A stretch of DNA of 64,000 bases, from assembly GCA_022749295.1 (NCBI GenBank), contig CP062007.1, positions 620,001 through 684,000 of the forward strand, in the 5' to 3' direction. The DNA is from Flavobacteriaceae bacterium GSB9. GTDB lineage: Bacteria; Bacteroidota; Bacteroidia; Flavobacteriales; Flavobacteriaceae. Position 1 is the first letter of the stretch. The number at the start of each line of letters is the position of its first letter. Made by a program: the position numbers and the translations under genes. Shown here piece by piece: positions 7,771 to 16,542 of this stretch. The notes beneath the pieces were generated by a model. The model saw only the letters and a program-made list of their open reading frames with translations, was not told the origin of the DNA and searched no databases.

Positions 7771-9288
7771 ATGAAGAAGATAGAAATAATGGACACGACA
7801 TTGCGCGATGGTGAACAAACCTCGGGCGTGTCGTTTTCAGCTTCTGAAAAACTTACCATAGCTAAACTTTTACTTGAAGAATTAAAAGTTGATCGCATTG
7901 AAATTGCTTCAGCTAGAGTTTCTGAAGGTGAATTTCAAGCCGTAAAAGACGTTACCCAATGGGCTTCACAAAATGGTTATATTAACCAAGTTGAGGTATT
8001 GACTTTTGTCGATAAAGGCATTTCCATCGATTGGATGATAGAGGCGGGGGCAAAGGTACAAAACCTATTAACTAAAGGTTCGTTAAATCATCTAACCCAT
8101 CAACTTAAAAAAACACCAAGTCAGCATTTTAAAGAGATAACCGAAACTATTGCTTTAGCGACTTCTAAAGGTATTGAAACTAATATCTATTTGGAAGATT
8201 GGAGCAATGGTATGAGAAATTCCAAAGACTATGTTTATGAGTTTTTAGAGTTTTTATCAACGCAGCCCGTAAAACGCATCATGCTTCCAGATACCTTGGG
8301 GGTTTTAACGCCTAACGAATCTTTCAATTTTGTAAAAGAAATTAAAGACAAGTACCCAAACTTACATTTCGATTTCCATGCGCATAATGATTACGATTTA
8401 GGAGTGGCCAATGCTATAGAAGCACTTAAAGGTGGGGCCGACGGTTTGCATTTAACGGTAAACGGAATGGGCGAACGTGCAGGTAACGCACCAATGGCAA
8501 GTACTATTGCTGTTATTAACGATTATATGCCCAGCGTTGAAATTGGGGTAAACGAAAAGGTACTTTATACCGTTAGTAAACTTGTTGAGAGTTTTTCTGG
8601 TGTTGTAATTCCTGCCAACAAACCCATAATCGGAGCTAATGTATTTACCCAAACAGCTGGCATCCATGCCGATGGCGACAATAAAAAGAACCTGTATTTT
8701 AGCGACTTAATGCCTGAGCGTTTTGGTAGAACCAGAAAATATGCTTTAGGTAAAGCTTCAGGTAAAGCTAATATTCAGAAAAACTTACAGGAACTCGGTC
8801 TTCAGCTTGACGACGAAGACTTAAAAAAAGTAACCCAGCGCATTATTGAGCTGGGCGACAAAAAGCAAGTTGTCACCAAAGAAGATCTGCCTTACATCAT
8901 TTCTGATGTTTTAGATTACGATTACGAAGAAAAAGTAAAAGTTAATACTTACGTTTTAAATCATGCCAAAGGCCTTAAACCATCCACAACAGTATCTTTA
9001 ACGATAGAGAACAATACTTTTGAGGAAATTTCACAGGGCGATGGACAATTTGATGCTTTTATGAATGCAATCCGAAGCATTTTTAAAAAACAAAAACGCG
9101 GTATTTTACCCGATTTGATAGACTATGCAGTGCGAATTCCCCCAGGAAGCCGATCGGATGCCTTGTGTGAAACTATTATTACTTGGAAATCGCCTGAAAA
9201 GGAATTTAAAACCCGAGGTTTAGATTCAGACCAAACGGTTTCTGCCATAAAAGCGACCGAAAAAATGCTAAATATTATTATTAATTAA
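7771..9288 (+). CDS. leuA: 2-isopropylmalate synthase / (R)-citramalate synthase family (LeuA-like)
   Basis: A 505-residue HMGL-like acyl-transferase that condenses acetyl-CoA with a 2-oxoacid. Catalytic-barrel residues are in DTTLRDGEQTSG (residues 8-19, metal Asp and catalytic Arg) and DFHAHNDYDLG (metal His203 and His205); GKASGKANI and the C-terminal LeuA dimer-regulatory domain (about 390-505) are present. Position between leuD and leuB argues for 2-isopropylmalate synthase acting on 2-oxoisovalerate. However, the sequence belongs to the branch that also contains citramalate synthases (pyruvate substrate), so the specificity is not settled by sequence. The C-terminal domain suggests leucine or isoleucine feedback control. 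Confidence 0.85.
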   Translation: MKKIEIMDTTLRDGEQTSGVSFSASEKLTIAKLLLEELKVDRIEIASARVSEGEFQAVKDVTQWASQNGYINQVEVLTFVDKGISIDWMIEAGAKVQNLLTKGSLNHLTHQLKKTPSQHFKEITETIALATSKGIETNIYLEDWSNGMRNSKDYVYEFLEFLSTQPVKRIMLPDTLGVLTPNESFNFVKEIKDKYPNLHFDFHAHNDYDLGVANAIEALKGGADGLHLTVNGMGERAGNAPMASTIAVINDYMPSVEIGVNEKVLYTVSKLVESFSGVVIPANKPIIGANVFTQTAGIHADGDNKKNLYFSDLMPERFGRTRKYALGKASGKANIQKNLQELGLQLDDEDLKKVTQRIIELGDKKQVVTKEDLPYIISDVLDYDYEEKVKVNTYVLNHAKGLKPSTTVSLTIENNTFEEISQGDGQFDAFMNAIRSIFKKQKRGILPDLIDYAVRIPPGSRSDALCETIITWKSPEKEFKTRGLDSDQTVSAIKATEKMLNIIIN

Positions 9289-9307
9289 GACACATAAATA
9301 CAAACAC

Positions 9308-10363
9308 ATGAAATTTAACATAGCCCTTTTAGCCGGAGACGGTATAGGACCAGAAGTAATAGATCAAGCGGTAAAAGTGAGTGATGCCGTAGCGAAAAAA
9401 TTTGGACACGAAATTACATGGAAACCAGCTCTAACCGGAGCGGCGGCCATTGATGCTGTGGGTGAACCTTACCCAGATGAAACGCACGACATTTGTGCAT
9501 CTTCTGATGCTGTTTTATTCGGGGCCATTGGTCATCCAAAATTTGATAATGATCCTTCTGCACCGGTAAGACCTGAGCAAGGCTTGTTAAAAATGCGCAA
9601 AAAATTAGGTTTATTTGCCAATGTGCGCCCTACTTTTGTGTTTCCTTCATTATTGGATAAATCGCCTTTAAAGAAAGAGCGAATAGAAGGAACCGACTTG
9701 GTATTTTTCCGTGAGTTAACTTCTGGTGTTTATTTTGGTGAAAAAGGAAGAAAAGATAATGGTAATACGGCTTATGACACAAATATGTACACCAAAGAAG
9801 AAGTTACTCGGTTAGCACGCAAAGGCTTTGAAGCGGCCATGCAACGTTCTAAAAAATTATGTTGTGTAGATAAGGCTAATGTTATGGAAACCTCTCGTTT
9901 ATGGAGAGAAACTGTGCAAGGTTTAGAAAAAGAATATCCGGAGGTAACAGTGTCTTACGAGTTTGTAGATGCCGTTGCCATGCGTTTGGTACAATGGCCA
10001 AAAGATTACGACGTGTTGATTACCGAAAACCTTTTTGGTGACGTATTAACAGATGAAGCATCTGTAATTTCTGGATCGATGGGCCTTATGCCTTCGGCTT
10101 CTTTAGGAACCAGCATTTCATTATTTGAACCTATTCATGGGTCTTATCCACAGGCAGCAGGTAAAAACATAGCAAACCCAATGGCTACGGTATTATCGGC
10201 AGCCATGATGTTTGAAAATTTTGGTCTAACTGACGAAGGAAAAGCTATTAGAGAAGCTGTAAATCAAGCATTAGATCAAGGTATCGTTACTGAAGATCTA
10301 GCGGATGGAAATAAAGCTTATGGCACGACCGAAGTTGGAGATTGGTTAGCAGCTAACATATAG
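9308..10363 (+). CDS. leuB: 3-isopropylmalate dehydrogenase
   Basis: LeuB, 351 residues, oxidises and decarboxylates 3-isopropylmalate with NAD+ to 2-oxoisocaproate. Diagnostic segments are LLAGDGIGPEVI at the N-terminus, FANVRP for substrate binding, the Lys/Asn pair in CVDKANVME, and ENLFGDVLTDEASVISGSMG carrying metal-binding Asp residues, then EPIHGSYPQAAGKNIANP at the nucleotide site. Last gene of leuCDAB, 19 bases after the synthase gene and 24 bases before a strong terminator. Confidence 0.97.
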   Translation: MKFNIALLAGDGIGPEVIDQAVKVSDAVAKKFGHEITWKPALTGAAAIDAVGEPYPDETHDICASSDAVLFGAIGHPKFDNDPSAPVRPEQGLLKMRKKLGLFANVRPTFVFPSLLDKSPLKKERIEGTDLVFFRELTSGVYFGEKGRKDNGNTAYDTNMYTKEEVTRLARKGFEAAMQRSKKLCCVDKANVMETSRLWRETVQGLEKEYPEVTVSYEFVDAVAMRLVQWPKDYDVLITENLFGDVLTDEASVISGSMGLMPSASLGTSISLFEPIHGSYPQAAGKNIANPMATVLSAAMMFENFGLTDEGKAIREAVNQALDQGIVTEDLADGNKAYGTTEVGDWLAANI

Positions 10364-10387
10364 TTTAAACTATAAATAGATAAAATT

Positions 10388-10426
10388 AAAGCCCTGTGAA
10401 GTTTACCCTTCACAGGGCTTTTTATT
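10388..10426 (+). terminator. leu operon terminator
   Basis: Perfect 14-base inverted repeat AAAGCCCTGTGAAG (10388-10401) / CTTCACAGGGCTTT (10408-10421) with a 6-base loop and a T-rich tail, 24 bases after leuB. Confidence 0.9.
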
Positions 10427-10499
10427 TTCAATTTATTAACAAGTATTGTCTGTAATTGAAGTTTTTTGTAAATTACTGATAATCTCAAACTTAAAAACT

Positions 10500-10898
10500 A
10501 TGGCAACATTTCTACGCTTCACTTTTGTCATCATATTTAGCGGATTTCAATGGGGTTATGCTCAAAACAAAGAAGAGTTTACATCAATACTTAATGATGA
10601 TAATACCGCTATGGGTTTAGTACCACAACATCAAAATAACCAACAAGACGTCGAGTCTATTCCAGTAAACAATGAATTTAAATTATACCCAAATCCTTTG
10701 AGGGAATCAAGGGTTTTAACTGTTTCCGGTAGTAAGACTATCCAAAACATTAAGATTTATTCTGTACTTGGTAAACAACTTATAAATTCAAATTTTGAAA
10801 AGGTTAAATCGGCCGAATTAAACTTAAAATCAATAAACACAGGTATCTACCTCGTTCAAATTAATAATAAGAAAACCACACGCCTAATTTTGGAATAA
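10500..10898 (+). CDS. Mini secreted protein with T9SS type A sorting domain
   Basis: A 132-residue protein from ATG 10500, with a signal peptide (MATFLRFTFVIIFSGFQWGYAQ) cleaved near residue 22. After a short linker of about 40 residues comes a complete T9SS type A C-terminal signal: FKLYPNPL (from about residue 60), then IQNIKIYSVLGKQL, LNLKSINTGIYLVQI and a basic end. Such tails direct proteins through the type IX system and are removed during surface anchoring, so almost no mature protein would remain. It could be a decayed remnant of a larger secreted protein or a genuine small cell-surface peptide. An upstream in-frame start at 10446 would bury the signal peptide. Confidence 0.75.
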   Translation: MATFLRFTFVIIFSGFQWGYAQNKEEFTSILNDDNTAMGLVPQHQNNQQDVESIPVNNEFKLYPNPLRESRVLTVSGSKTIQNIKIYSVLGKQLINSNFEKVKSAELNLKSINTGIYLVQINNKKTTRLILE

Positions 10899-10911
10899 CT
10901 CGTTAAGCGTA

Positions 10912-11340
10912 TTACCCTTCAATAATATCTTTATATTCCTCAAAAAAAACTTCGAAAAGCATCATTTTTTCGTTAAAAAATTCCATGACATCACGCCAGG
11001 TATTTTTGTTATGGATAGACACTTTTTGCTCTAAAGGCACATAAATTCGGGAAATTTCTTTTTGATTATCTAAAAAGTATTCTTCTTCAAATACAGCATC
11101 GGGCAAGTACTCGTCCTGTAGAATTGATTTTATTGCGATTAATTTTTCCCAATATATGATGCGTTGTTCTAAATCGTCTTCTAAATCTAAGGCAACTAAA
11201 GCTTTTTTGGTGTCGAAATGAAATTTAAAACTTAAGCCTTTCAACTTCGTATTGTACAATATCCACTTTCTGGGAAATGATTTTCCAAAACTCGTCCAAA
11301 ATTCTTGTCGTAATAATCGAGATTCTTCTTTACTGAACAT
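10912..11340 (-). CDS. DUF4268 domain-containing protein
   Basis: A 142-residue soluble protein that is essentially one DUF4268 domain, seen in KEESRLLRQEFWTSFGK at the N-terminus, KGLSFKFHFDTKKALVALDL (about 34-53) and the IYVPLEQKVSIHNKNTW stretch. DUF4268 is structurally like restriction-endonuclease-type folds in some proteins, but no catalytic PD-(D/E)xK pattern is evident, so no activity is claimed. It is the last gene of a three-gene operon: methyltransferase, ZIP transporter, then this gene 5 bases after the ZIP stop. Confidence 0.75.
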   Translation of the reverse strand: MFSKEESRLLRQEFWTSFGKSFPRKWILYNTKLKGLSFKFHFDTKKALVALDLEDDLEQRIIYWEKLIAIKSILQDEYLPDAVFEEEYFLDNQKEISRIYVPLEQKVSIHNKNTWRDVMEFFNEKMMLFEVFFEEYKDIIEG

Positions 11341-11345
11341 TGCAA

Positions 11346-12020
11346 TTAAATTAAATAAGCAATTCCAACACCTAAAATAATTGAAATGAATTTCGATAGA
11401 TTAAACTTGTGGCCTTCGCCACTTTCAAATAGAATGGTTGTTGAAATATGAAAAAAGATACCAATAACTACGGCATTTACAGCATCCACATAATGGGCAA
11501 TGGCATTAAAACTATTTGATATATATGTGCCCAAAGGCGTCATAAAGGCAAATACAATTAAAAATAAAGCAATTTGTAATTTATTGTAATTGCTTTGGGT
11601 TAAAAAAAGTGTAATGATCAATGCTATGGGAATTTTATGTACCAAAACACCATAAACCATATCGTTATGGTCGTGTATTGAAAAGCCTTCTAAAAAGCTA
11701 TGAATGCACAAACTTATAAATAGCAACCACGGAAAAACGGTTTTATTATTATGAATGTGCACATGCCCATGTTCTGCGCCCTTCGAAAAAAGTTCTAATA
11801 CAATTTGCAGCAAAATACCACACATAATGAGCAAACCGGTACGTTTGGCATCTAAATGATGGTACACTTCCGGCAACAATTCAAATAGTGTTAAGGCTAA
11901 CAGAAAAGCACCACTGAAAGAGAGTAGGATTTTGGTGTTCCAAGATTTTTGCTTTTTGGTAGCAAAAGCCAATAAAAAACCAAAAATAACCGCCAATATT
12001 GGAAAAATAAACTTGTTCAT
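11346..12020 (-). CDS. ZIP family metal transporter
   Basis: A 224-residue polytopic membrane protein of the ZIP (ZRT/IRT-like) family, probably importing Zn2+ or Fe2+ across the inner membrane. The ZIP metal-site helices are visible: HSFLEGFSIHDHNDMVYG (HxxxE-type motif) and VLVHKIPIAL in the next helix. A His-rich loop (EHGHVHIHNN) lies between the third and fourth helices, typical for metal sensing or capture. It sits 28 bases after the methyltransferase gene and 5 bases before the DUF4268 gene, so it is mid-operon. Metal specificity cannot be read from sequence. Confidence 0.88.
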   Translation of the reverse strand: MNKFIFPILAVIFGFLLAFATKKQKSWNTKILLSFSGAFLLALTLFELLPEVYHHLDAKRTGLLIMCGILLQIVLELFSKGAEHGHVHIHNNKTVFPWLLFISLCIHSFLEGFSIHDHNDMVYGVLVHKIPIALIITLFLTQSNYNKLQIALFLIVFAFMTPLGTYISNSFNAIAHYVDAVNAVVIGIFFHISTTILFESGEGHKFNLSKFISIILGVGIAYLI

Positions 12021-12048
12021 TTAATTTACTATTGAAATACTAAACTAC

Positions 12049-12780
12049 TTATTTAAAAATCATGACTAAGCGCTCAGAAGTTTTGGGGCTAAACTTACGC
12101 AATTTGTAGTCGCCAAAAACATCCAATAAATACACATTAGCTTGTTCAAACAGGTTTTCAAAATCCTTTAAAGTAAACGCTTTAACACGTTCCTGAAAAT
12201 GGTAATCGTTATCACCAACCTTAAACCTAATATCCTTTACAATGTATTGCCCGTCAACGTAACGTTTTAAGTGAAACTCAATATCTTCAACTGTTTTTGT
12301 TTCCTCTGGCACCAAATGATCAATAACAAATTCACTATTCATAAAATCAATAACTCCGAAACCATGTTCGTTTAAATCGGCTTTTATGGCTTTTATAGTG
12401 TTTAAATTATCAGCATCATTTTCAAAATACCCAAAACTTGTAAAGAGATTAAAAACGGCATCAAACTGTTTGTGATAAGGTTTGCACATATCATGAACAT
12501 CAAAATGCAAGCGGTGATTTTCAAATTTTTTGGCAAAGGCTATACTGTTTTCGCTTAGATCAACACCGGTAACATCATAACCAATTTTATTTAAATACCT
12601 TGCATGTCGCCCTTTTCCACAAGCTAAATCCAAAATTTTACCGTGCTCTGGAATGTTTAAATAATTGGTAAGTGTATCCATAAAGGCATGCGCCTCGGTT
12701 TCGTTTCGATCTTTATATAAAATATGGTAGAACGGCGTGTCGAACCACGAAGTAAACCATTTAGAAGTGTTTTTTATCAT
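12049..12780 (-). CDS. Class I SAM-dependent methyltransferase
   Basis: A 243-residue Rossmann-fold methyltransferase. Motif I is KILDLACGKGRHARYL (about 48-63), followed by the acidic ribose-binding GVDLSENSI, and motif IV-like FDAVFNLFTSFGYF. Substrate is unknown; the SxGYF pattern is common in small-molecule methyltransferases of Bacteroidota. It is first gene of the - strand operon with the ZIP transporter and DUF4268 protein, and is divergent from the THUMP methyltransferase gene at 12933. Confidence 0.85.
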   Translation of the reverse strand: MIKNTSKWFTSWFDTPFYHILYKDRNETEAHAFMDTLTNYLNIPEHGKILDLACGKGRHARYLNKIGYDVTGVDLSENSIAFAKKFENHRLHFDVHDMCKPYHKQFDAVFNLFTSFGYFENDADNLNTIKAIKADLNEHGFGVIDFMNSEFVIDHLVPEETKTVEDIEFHLKRYVDGQYIVKDIRFKVGDNDYHFQERVKAFTLKDFENLFEQANVYLLDVFGDYKLRKFSPKTSERLVMIFK

Positions 12781-12932
12781 AAACTGCTTTTAGGGCCACC
12801 CTTTTAAGTGAGGTAGATTCAGGTCACCATTACTTGTTAAGGATATAGCCTAAATCTCTTAACCCATTAAATGTTTTTGCTGATGTTTAACCGCAAAATT
12901 ACATTATTTTTGCAAGGTATCAGACTAAAAAA

Positions 12933-14090
12933 ATGGAAGAAAATTTTAATATGGTCGCCAAAACCTTATTTGGCTTTGAAGATTTACTAGAAAACGAACT
13001 TAAACAACTTGGAGCGCAAAGCATAAAAAAGGGTGTTAGAAACGTTGCTTTTGTTGGTGACAAAGGGTTTATGTACAAGGCTAATTTGGGGTTACGAACC
13101 GCAATAAAAATATTAAAGCCCATTCATTCCTTTAGCGTTAACAACGAAAAGGACCTTTATAATAAAATTTACGCCATGGATTGGAGTAAGTATTTAAAGC
13201 CAACGGGGACTTTGGCCGTAGATGCTACTATTCATTCGCATTTGTTCTCGCATTCGTTATACATCGCTCAAAAAACAAAAGATGCTATAGTGGATAAATT
13301 TCGTGATGCTTCAGGGCAGCGACCTAATGTTGATTTAAAGTTTCCTGATCTTAAAATAAACTTGCATGTAGATAGGAATCGTGTTACAGTATCGTTAGAT
13401 TCATCGGGCGATTCTCTTCACAAGCGCGGTTACAAAACGGCTACCAATATTGCACCTATAAACGAGGTGCTGGCGGCTGGAATGGTTATGTTTTCTGGTT
13501 GGGATGGCCAGTGCGACTTTATGGACCCAATGTGCGGAAGTGGTACCATACTTATCGAAGCGGCCATGATTGCCTGTAATATTCCGCCAAACCTGATGCG
13601 TAAAGAGTTTGCTTTTGAACGTTGGCCAGATTGGGATGTAGACCTTTTTGAAAAGATTGAAGAATCGCTGTTAAAAAAAACACGCGATTTCCATTACAAA
13701 ATAATAGGCTTCGATAAAGCTCCGAGTGCTGTTTTTAAAGCTACAGAAAATGTTAAAAATGCACAATTGGAAGATTTTATTGAAATACGTCGTGAAGATT
13801 TTTTCAAAACCCCAAAAACCGGAGACAATAAGCTGCATATGGTGTTTAATCCGCCATACGGCGAACGCTTAAATATTGAAATGGAAAAATTTTACGCCAA
13901 AATTGGAGATACCCTAAAACAAAATTATCCGGGTACAGATGCTTGGTTTATAACCAGTAATTTGGATGCATTGAAATATGTAGGGTTGCGACCTTCAAAA
14001 AAAATTCAATTATATAATGCAAAACTCGATTCGCGTTTAGTTAAATACGTTATGTACGAGGGAAGCAAGAAAAGTAAGCATTTAAAGTAA
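12933..14090 (+). CDS. THUMP-domain RNA N2-guanine methyltransferase (RlmL-like)
   Basis: A 385-residue protein with an N-terminal ferredoxin/THUMP RNA-binding region (residues 1 to about 155, opening NMVAKTLFGFEDLLENELKQ) and a C-terminal Rossmann methyltransferase. DPMCGSGTILIEAAM (about 197-211) is motif I and NPPYGERL (about 309-316) is the motif IV catalytic loop of N-methyltransferases. This is the organisation of the RlmL half of enterobacterial RlmKL, which methylates 23S rRNA G2445; the RlmK half is missing here. TATTTTTG at 12905-12912 fits a -7 box, but TTG at 12877-12879 is 25 bases upstream, a little far. Confidence 0.9.
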   Translation: MEENFNMVAKTLFGFEDLLENELKQLGAQSIKKGVRNVAFVGDKGFMYKANLGLRTAIKILKPIHSFSVNNEKDLYNKIYAMDWSKYLKPTGTLAVDATIHSHLFSHSLYIAQKTKDAIVDKFRDASGQRPNVDLKFPDLKINLHVDRNRVTVSLDSSGDSLHKRGYKTATNIAPINEVLAAGMVMFSGWDGQCDFMDPMCGSGTILIEAAMIACNIPPNLMRKEFAFERWPDWDVDLFEKIEESLLKKTRDFHYKIIGFDKAPSAVFKATENVKNAQLEDFIEIRREDFFKTPKTGDNKLHMVFNPPYGERLNIEMEKFYAKIGDTLKQNYPGTDAWFITSNLDALKYVGLRPSKKIQLYNAKLDSRLVKYVMYEGSKKSKHLK

Positions 14091-14148
14091 TGCTGTATTT
14101 CTAGTTTTCAACTATTAACAATTAAAATTTCCTCTTAATAATTTATTG

Positions 14149-15921
14149 ATGTCTGCCTCAAAACCAATTAATAAAAATCAAAACGATTCTAAATCCAAGG
14201 TAACCATGGCGCAAGCCTTCAAAACTATTATTTGGCCTCGGCGGAATTTAGTTTTTATTGGTCTTATTTTAATTGTTATTAGGAGTTTGTCGGGATTAAT
14301 ATTGCCTTGGCAAAGTAAAGTTTTGTTAGATGAAGTTGTGCCAAGTAAAGATCTAAGTCAAGTTTACAACTTAGTAGCCATTGTCTTAATGGCTATTTTT
14401 GTACAGGCTGTTACATCGTTTGCTTTAACGCGCATTTTAAGTGTTCAGGCACAGTATCTCATCAGCGAATTGCGTGCTCAAGTACAAAAAAAAGTGTTGT
14501 CTTTGCCCATTAGTTTTTTCGACAATAACAAGTCCGGAGCCTTGGTTTCTCGAATAATGACAGATGTTGAAGGTGTTCGAAACTTAATTGGCACGGGCTT
14601 GGTACAATTGGTTGGCGGCACGGTAACTGCGATTGTTTCATTAATAATTTTAATAAAACTAAATCCGTGGATGACGCTTTTTGTATTTGTGCCACTTTCT
14701 ATTTTTGGGTATATCGCATTACGGGCGTTTAAATACATTCGGCCCATCTTTAGAAAACGCGGAAAAATTAATGCCGAAGTCAAAGGCCGACTGACTGAAA
14801 CTTTAGCTGGCGTGCGTGTTATAAAAGCATTTAATGCTGAAAATCAAGAAAATGAAGTGTTTGAAAAAGGGGTAGATAAACTCTACCAAAACGTTAAAAA
14901 AAGCTTGACCGCTACGGCGCTTATGACCTCTTCTTCAACATTTTTAATAGGCGTAGCAACCACAGGCATCATGGGCATTGGTGGGTATTATATGATGCAT
15001 GATGAAATGACTACGGGTGACTTTCTGTTTTTCACTCTAATTCTAGGGTTTATGATTGCACCTATTGTTCAAATGAGTAATATTGGCAGCCAACTCACCG
15101 AAGCTTTAGCAGGATTAGATAGAACCGAAGAATTAATGAACATGGCTGCAGAAGCCGATGATACTGAAAGATCTATTGAATTGGAACATCTAAACGGCGA
15201 TATAGAATTCCATAACGTTTCATTTGCCTACGAGACCGATAAAGAGGTGCTTCATAACATTAGTTTTAAAGCCCCTGCTGGTTCCGTTACGGCTTTGGTG
15301 GGAAGTTCAGGCTCTGGAAAATCGACTATAGCTGGGTTATCGGCTACGTTTTTAAATCCTAAATCAGGAAAAGTGACCATCGACAATCAAGATTTATCTC
15401 AAATAAAACTGGAGAGTTACCGTAAATATCTTGGTGTGGTTCTTCAAGATGAATTTTTATTTGAAGGTACCATAAGGGAGAATATTATGTTTCCAAGGCC
15501 CAATGCTTCAGAAAAGGAACTTCAGGATGCCATAAATGCTGCATTTGTTAACGAGTTTACAGATAGATTTGAAAACGGACTTGATACTTTAATAGGTGAA
15601 CGTGGCGTTAAACTTTCTGGCGGACAACGGCAACGCCTGGCTATTGCCCGTGCTATTCTAGCTAACCCGAAAATTATTATTTTAGATGAAGCTACTTCTA
15701 ATCTAGATACCGAAAGTGAAGCACTCATTCAAAAAAGTTTAGGCGAACTTGTTAAAAACAGGACAACCATTGTTATCGCGCACCGCTTAAGTACAATTCG
15801 GAAAGCAGACCAAATTTTAGTAGTTGAAGCGGGGCGTATTGTTGAACGTGGCACACACCATGAGCTTATGGCAAATGCTGGAAGGTATTTTGATCTGTAC
15901 ACCTACCAAGCGAAAATTTAA
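14149..15921 (+). CDS. ABC transporter, fused membrane and ATPase domains (exporter type)
   Basis: A 590-residue half-transporter expected to work as a homodimeric exporter (lipid A flippase MsbA-like or multidrug type). Residues about 30-320 form the six-helix ABC type 1 membrane domain with the typical ISFFDNNKSGALVSRIMTDVEGVR coupling region. The ATPase domain has Walker A GSSGSGKST, Q-loop VVLQDEFLFEGTIREN, signature LSGGQRQRLAIARAIL, Walker B IIILDEATS and H-loop IAHRLST. Substrate is not determinable. ATG 14149 is preferred; a TTG just before it is not needed. Confidence 0.93.
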   Translation: MSASKPINKNQNDSKSKVTMAQAFKTIIWPRRNLVFIGLILIVIRSLSGLILPWQSKVLLDEVVPSKDLSQVYNLVAIVLMAIFVQAVTSFALTRILSVQAQYLISELRAQVQKKVLSLPISFFDNNKSGALVSRIMTDVEGVRNLIGTGLVQLVGGTVTAIVSLIILIKLNPWMTLFVFVPLSIFGYIALRAFKYIRPIFRKRGKINAEVKGRLTETLAGVRVIKAFNAENQENEVFEKGVDKLYQNVKKSLTATALMTSSSTFLIGVATTGIMGIGGYYMMHDEMTTGDFLFFTLILGFMIAPIVQMSNIGSQLTEALAGLDRTEELMNMAAEADDTERSIELEHLNGDIEFHNVSFAYETDKEVLHNISFKAPAGSVTALVGSSGSGKSTIAGLSATFLNPKSGKVTIDNQDLSQIKLESYRKYLGVVLQDEFLFEGTIRENIMFPRPNASEKELQDAINAAFVNEFTDRFENGLDTLIGERGVKLSGGQRQRLAIARAILANPKIIILDEATSNLDTESEALIQKSLGELVKNRTTIVIAHRLSTIRKADQILVVEAGRIVERGTHHELMANAGRYFDLYTYQAKI

Positions 15922-15999
15922 TGGTTTTGTGCTTCCTAACATATTCACCTTAGTTTGTCGATATTAGTTTAAATTTGTTTATAACTATAAAGGACATAT

Positions 16000-16521
16000 A
16001 TGATGAACATTACCGATCTAAATACAACCGAATATGCAAATTATTACGCCAATTATCTGGATTTGGTACCGAAAGAAACCACGTTAATTGAAGGCTTTAA
16101 GAAAGGGTTCCACAGTGTGTTCGAGTTCTTTGAAAACATTCCCGCTGTTAAATTGAATTATGCCTATGCCCACGAAAAATGGAGCGTTAAAGAAGTCTTT
16201 CAGCACTTAATAGATACCGAACGTATTTTTCAATACCGCTGTTTTTGCATAGCTAGACAAGACAAAACGCCTTTACCCGGTTTTAATCAAGATGATTATA
16301 TAGTACCATCAGAAGCTAAGAACAAAAGTATGGATGCGCTTGTTGCAGAGTTTAAAACAGTACGCTTAAGCTTTTTAACCTTGCTGGAGTCTTTGAACGA
16401 TAGCGATTTAAAATCCGTTGGAAATGTGAGCGGTAATGCCATGTCTGCTCGGGCTGCTGCCTTTATTGTTTTAGGACATTATCTATGGCACATAGACATC
16501 ATAAGTAAACGCTATTTATAA
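16000..16521 (+). CDS. DinB family protein (four-helix metal-binding)
   Basis: A 173-residue DinB-like (DUF664-type) four-helix-bundle protein. Such proteins carry a three-His metal site and some are thiol-dependent S-transferases, but the role here is unknown. Candidate ligands are His in FQHLIDTERIFQYR (about 65-78) and the C-terminal VLGHYLWHIDI (about 157-167). KWSVKEVFQHLIDTE is the usual family signature. Two ATGs are possible (16000 and 16003); AAGGAC upstream sits suitably for either. Confidence 0.85.
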   Translation: MMNITDLNTTEYANYYANYLDLVPKETTLIEGFKKGFHSVFEFFENIPAVKLNYAYAHEKWSVKEVFQHLIDTERIFQYRCFCIARQDKTPLPGFNQDDYIVPSEAKNKSMDALVAEFKTVRLSFLTLLESLNDSDLKSVGNVSGNAMSARAAAFIVLGHYLWHIDIISKRYL

Positions 16522-16542
16522 ACATAAAAGCATAAAATGGAT

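Noticed and set aside
10500-10898. Start at 10446
   Set aside because: It would bury the signal peptide of the T9SS protein by 18 extra residues.
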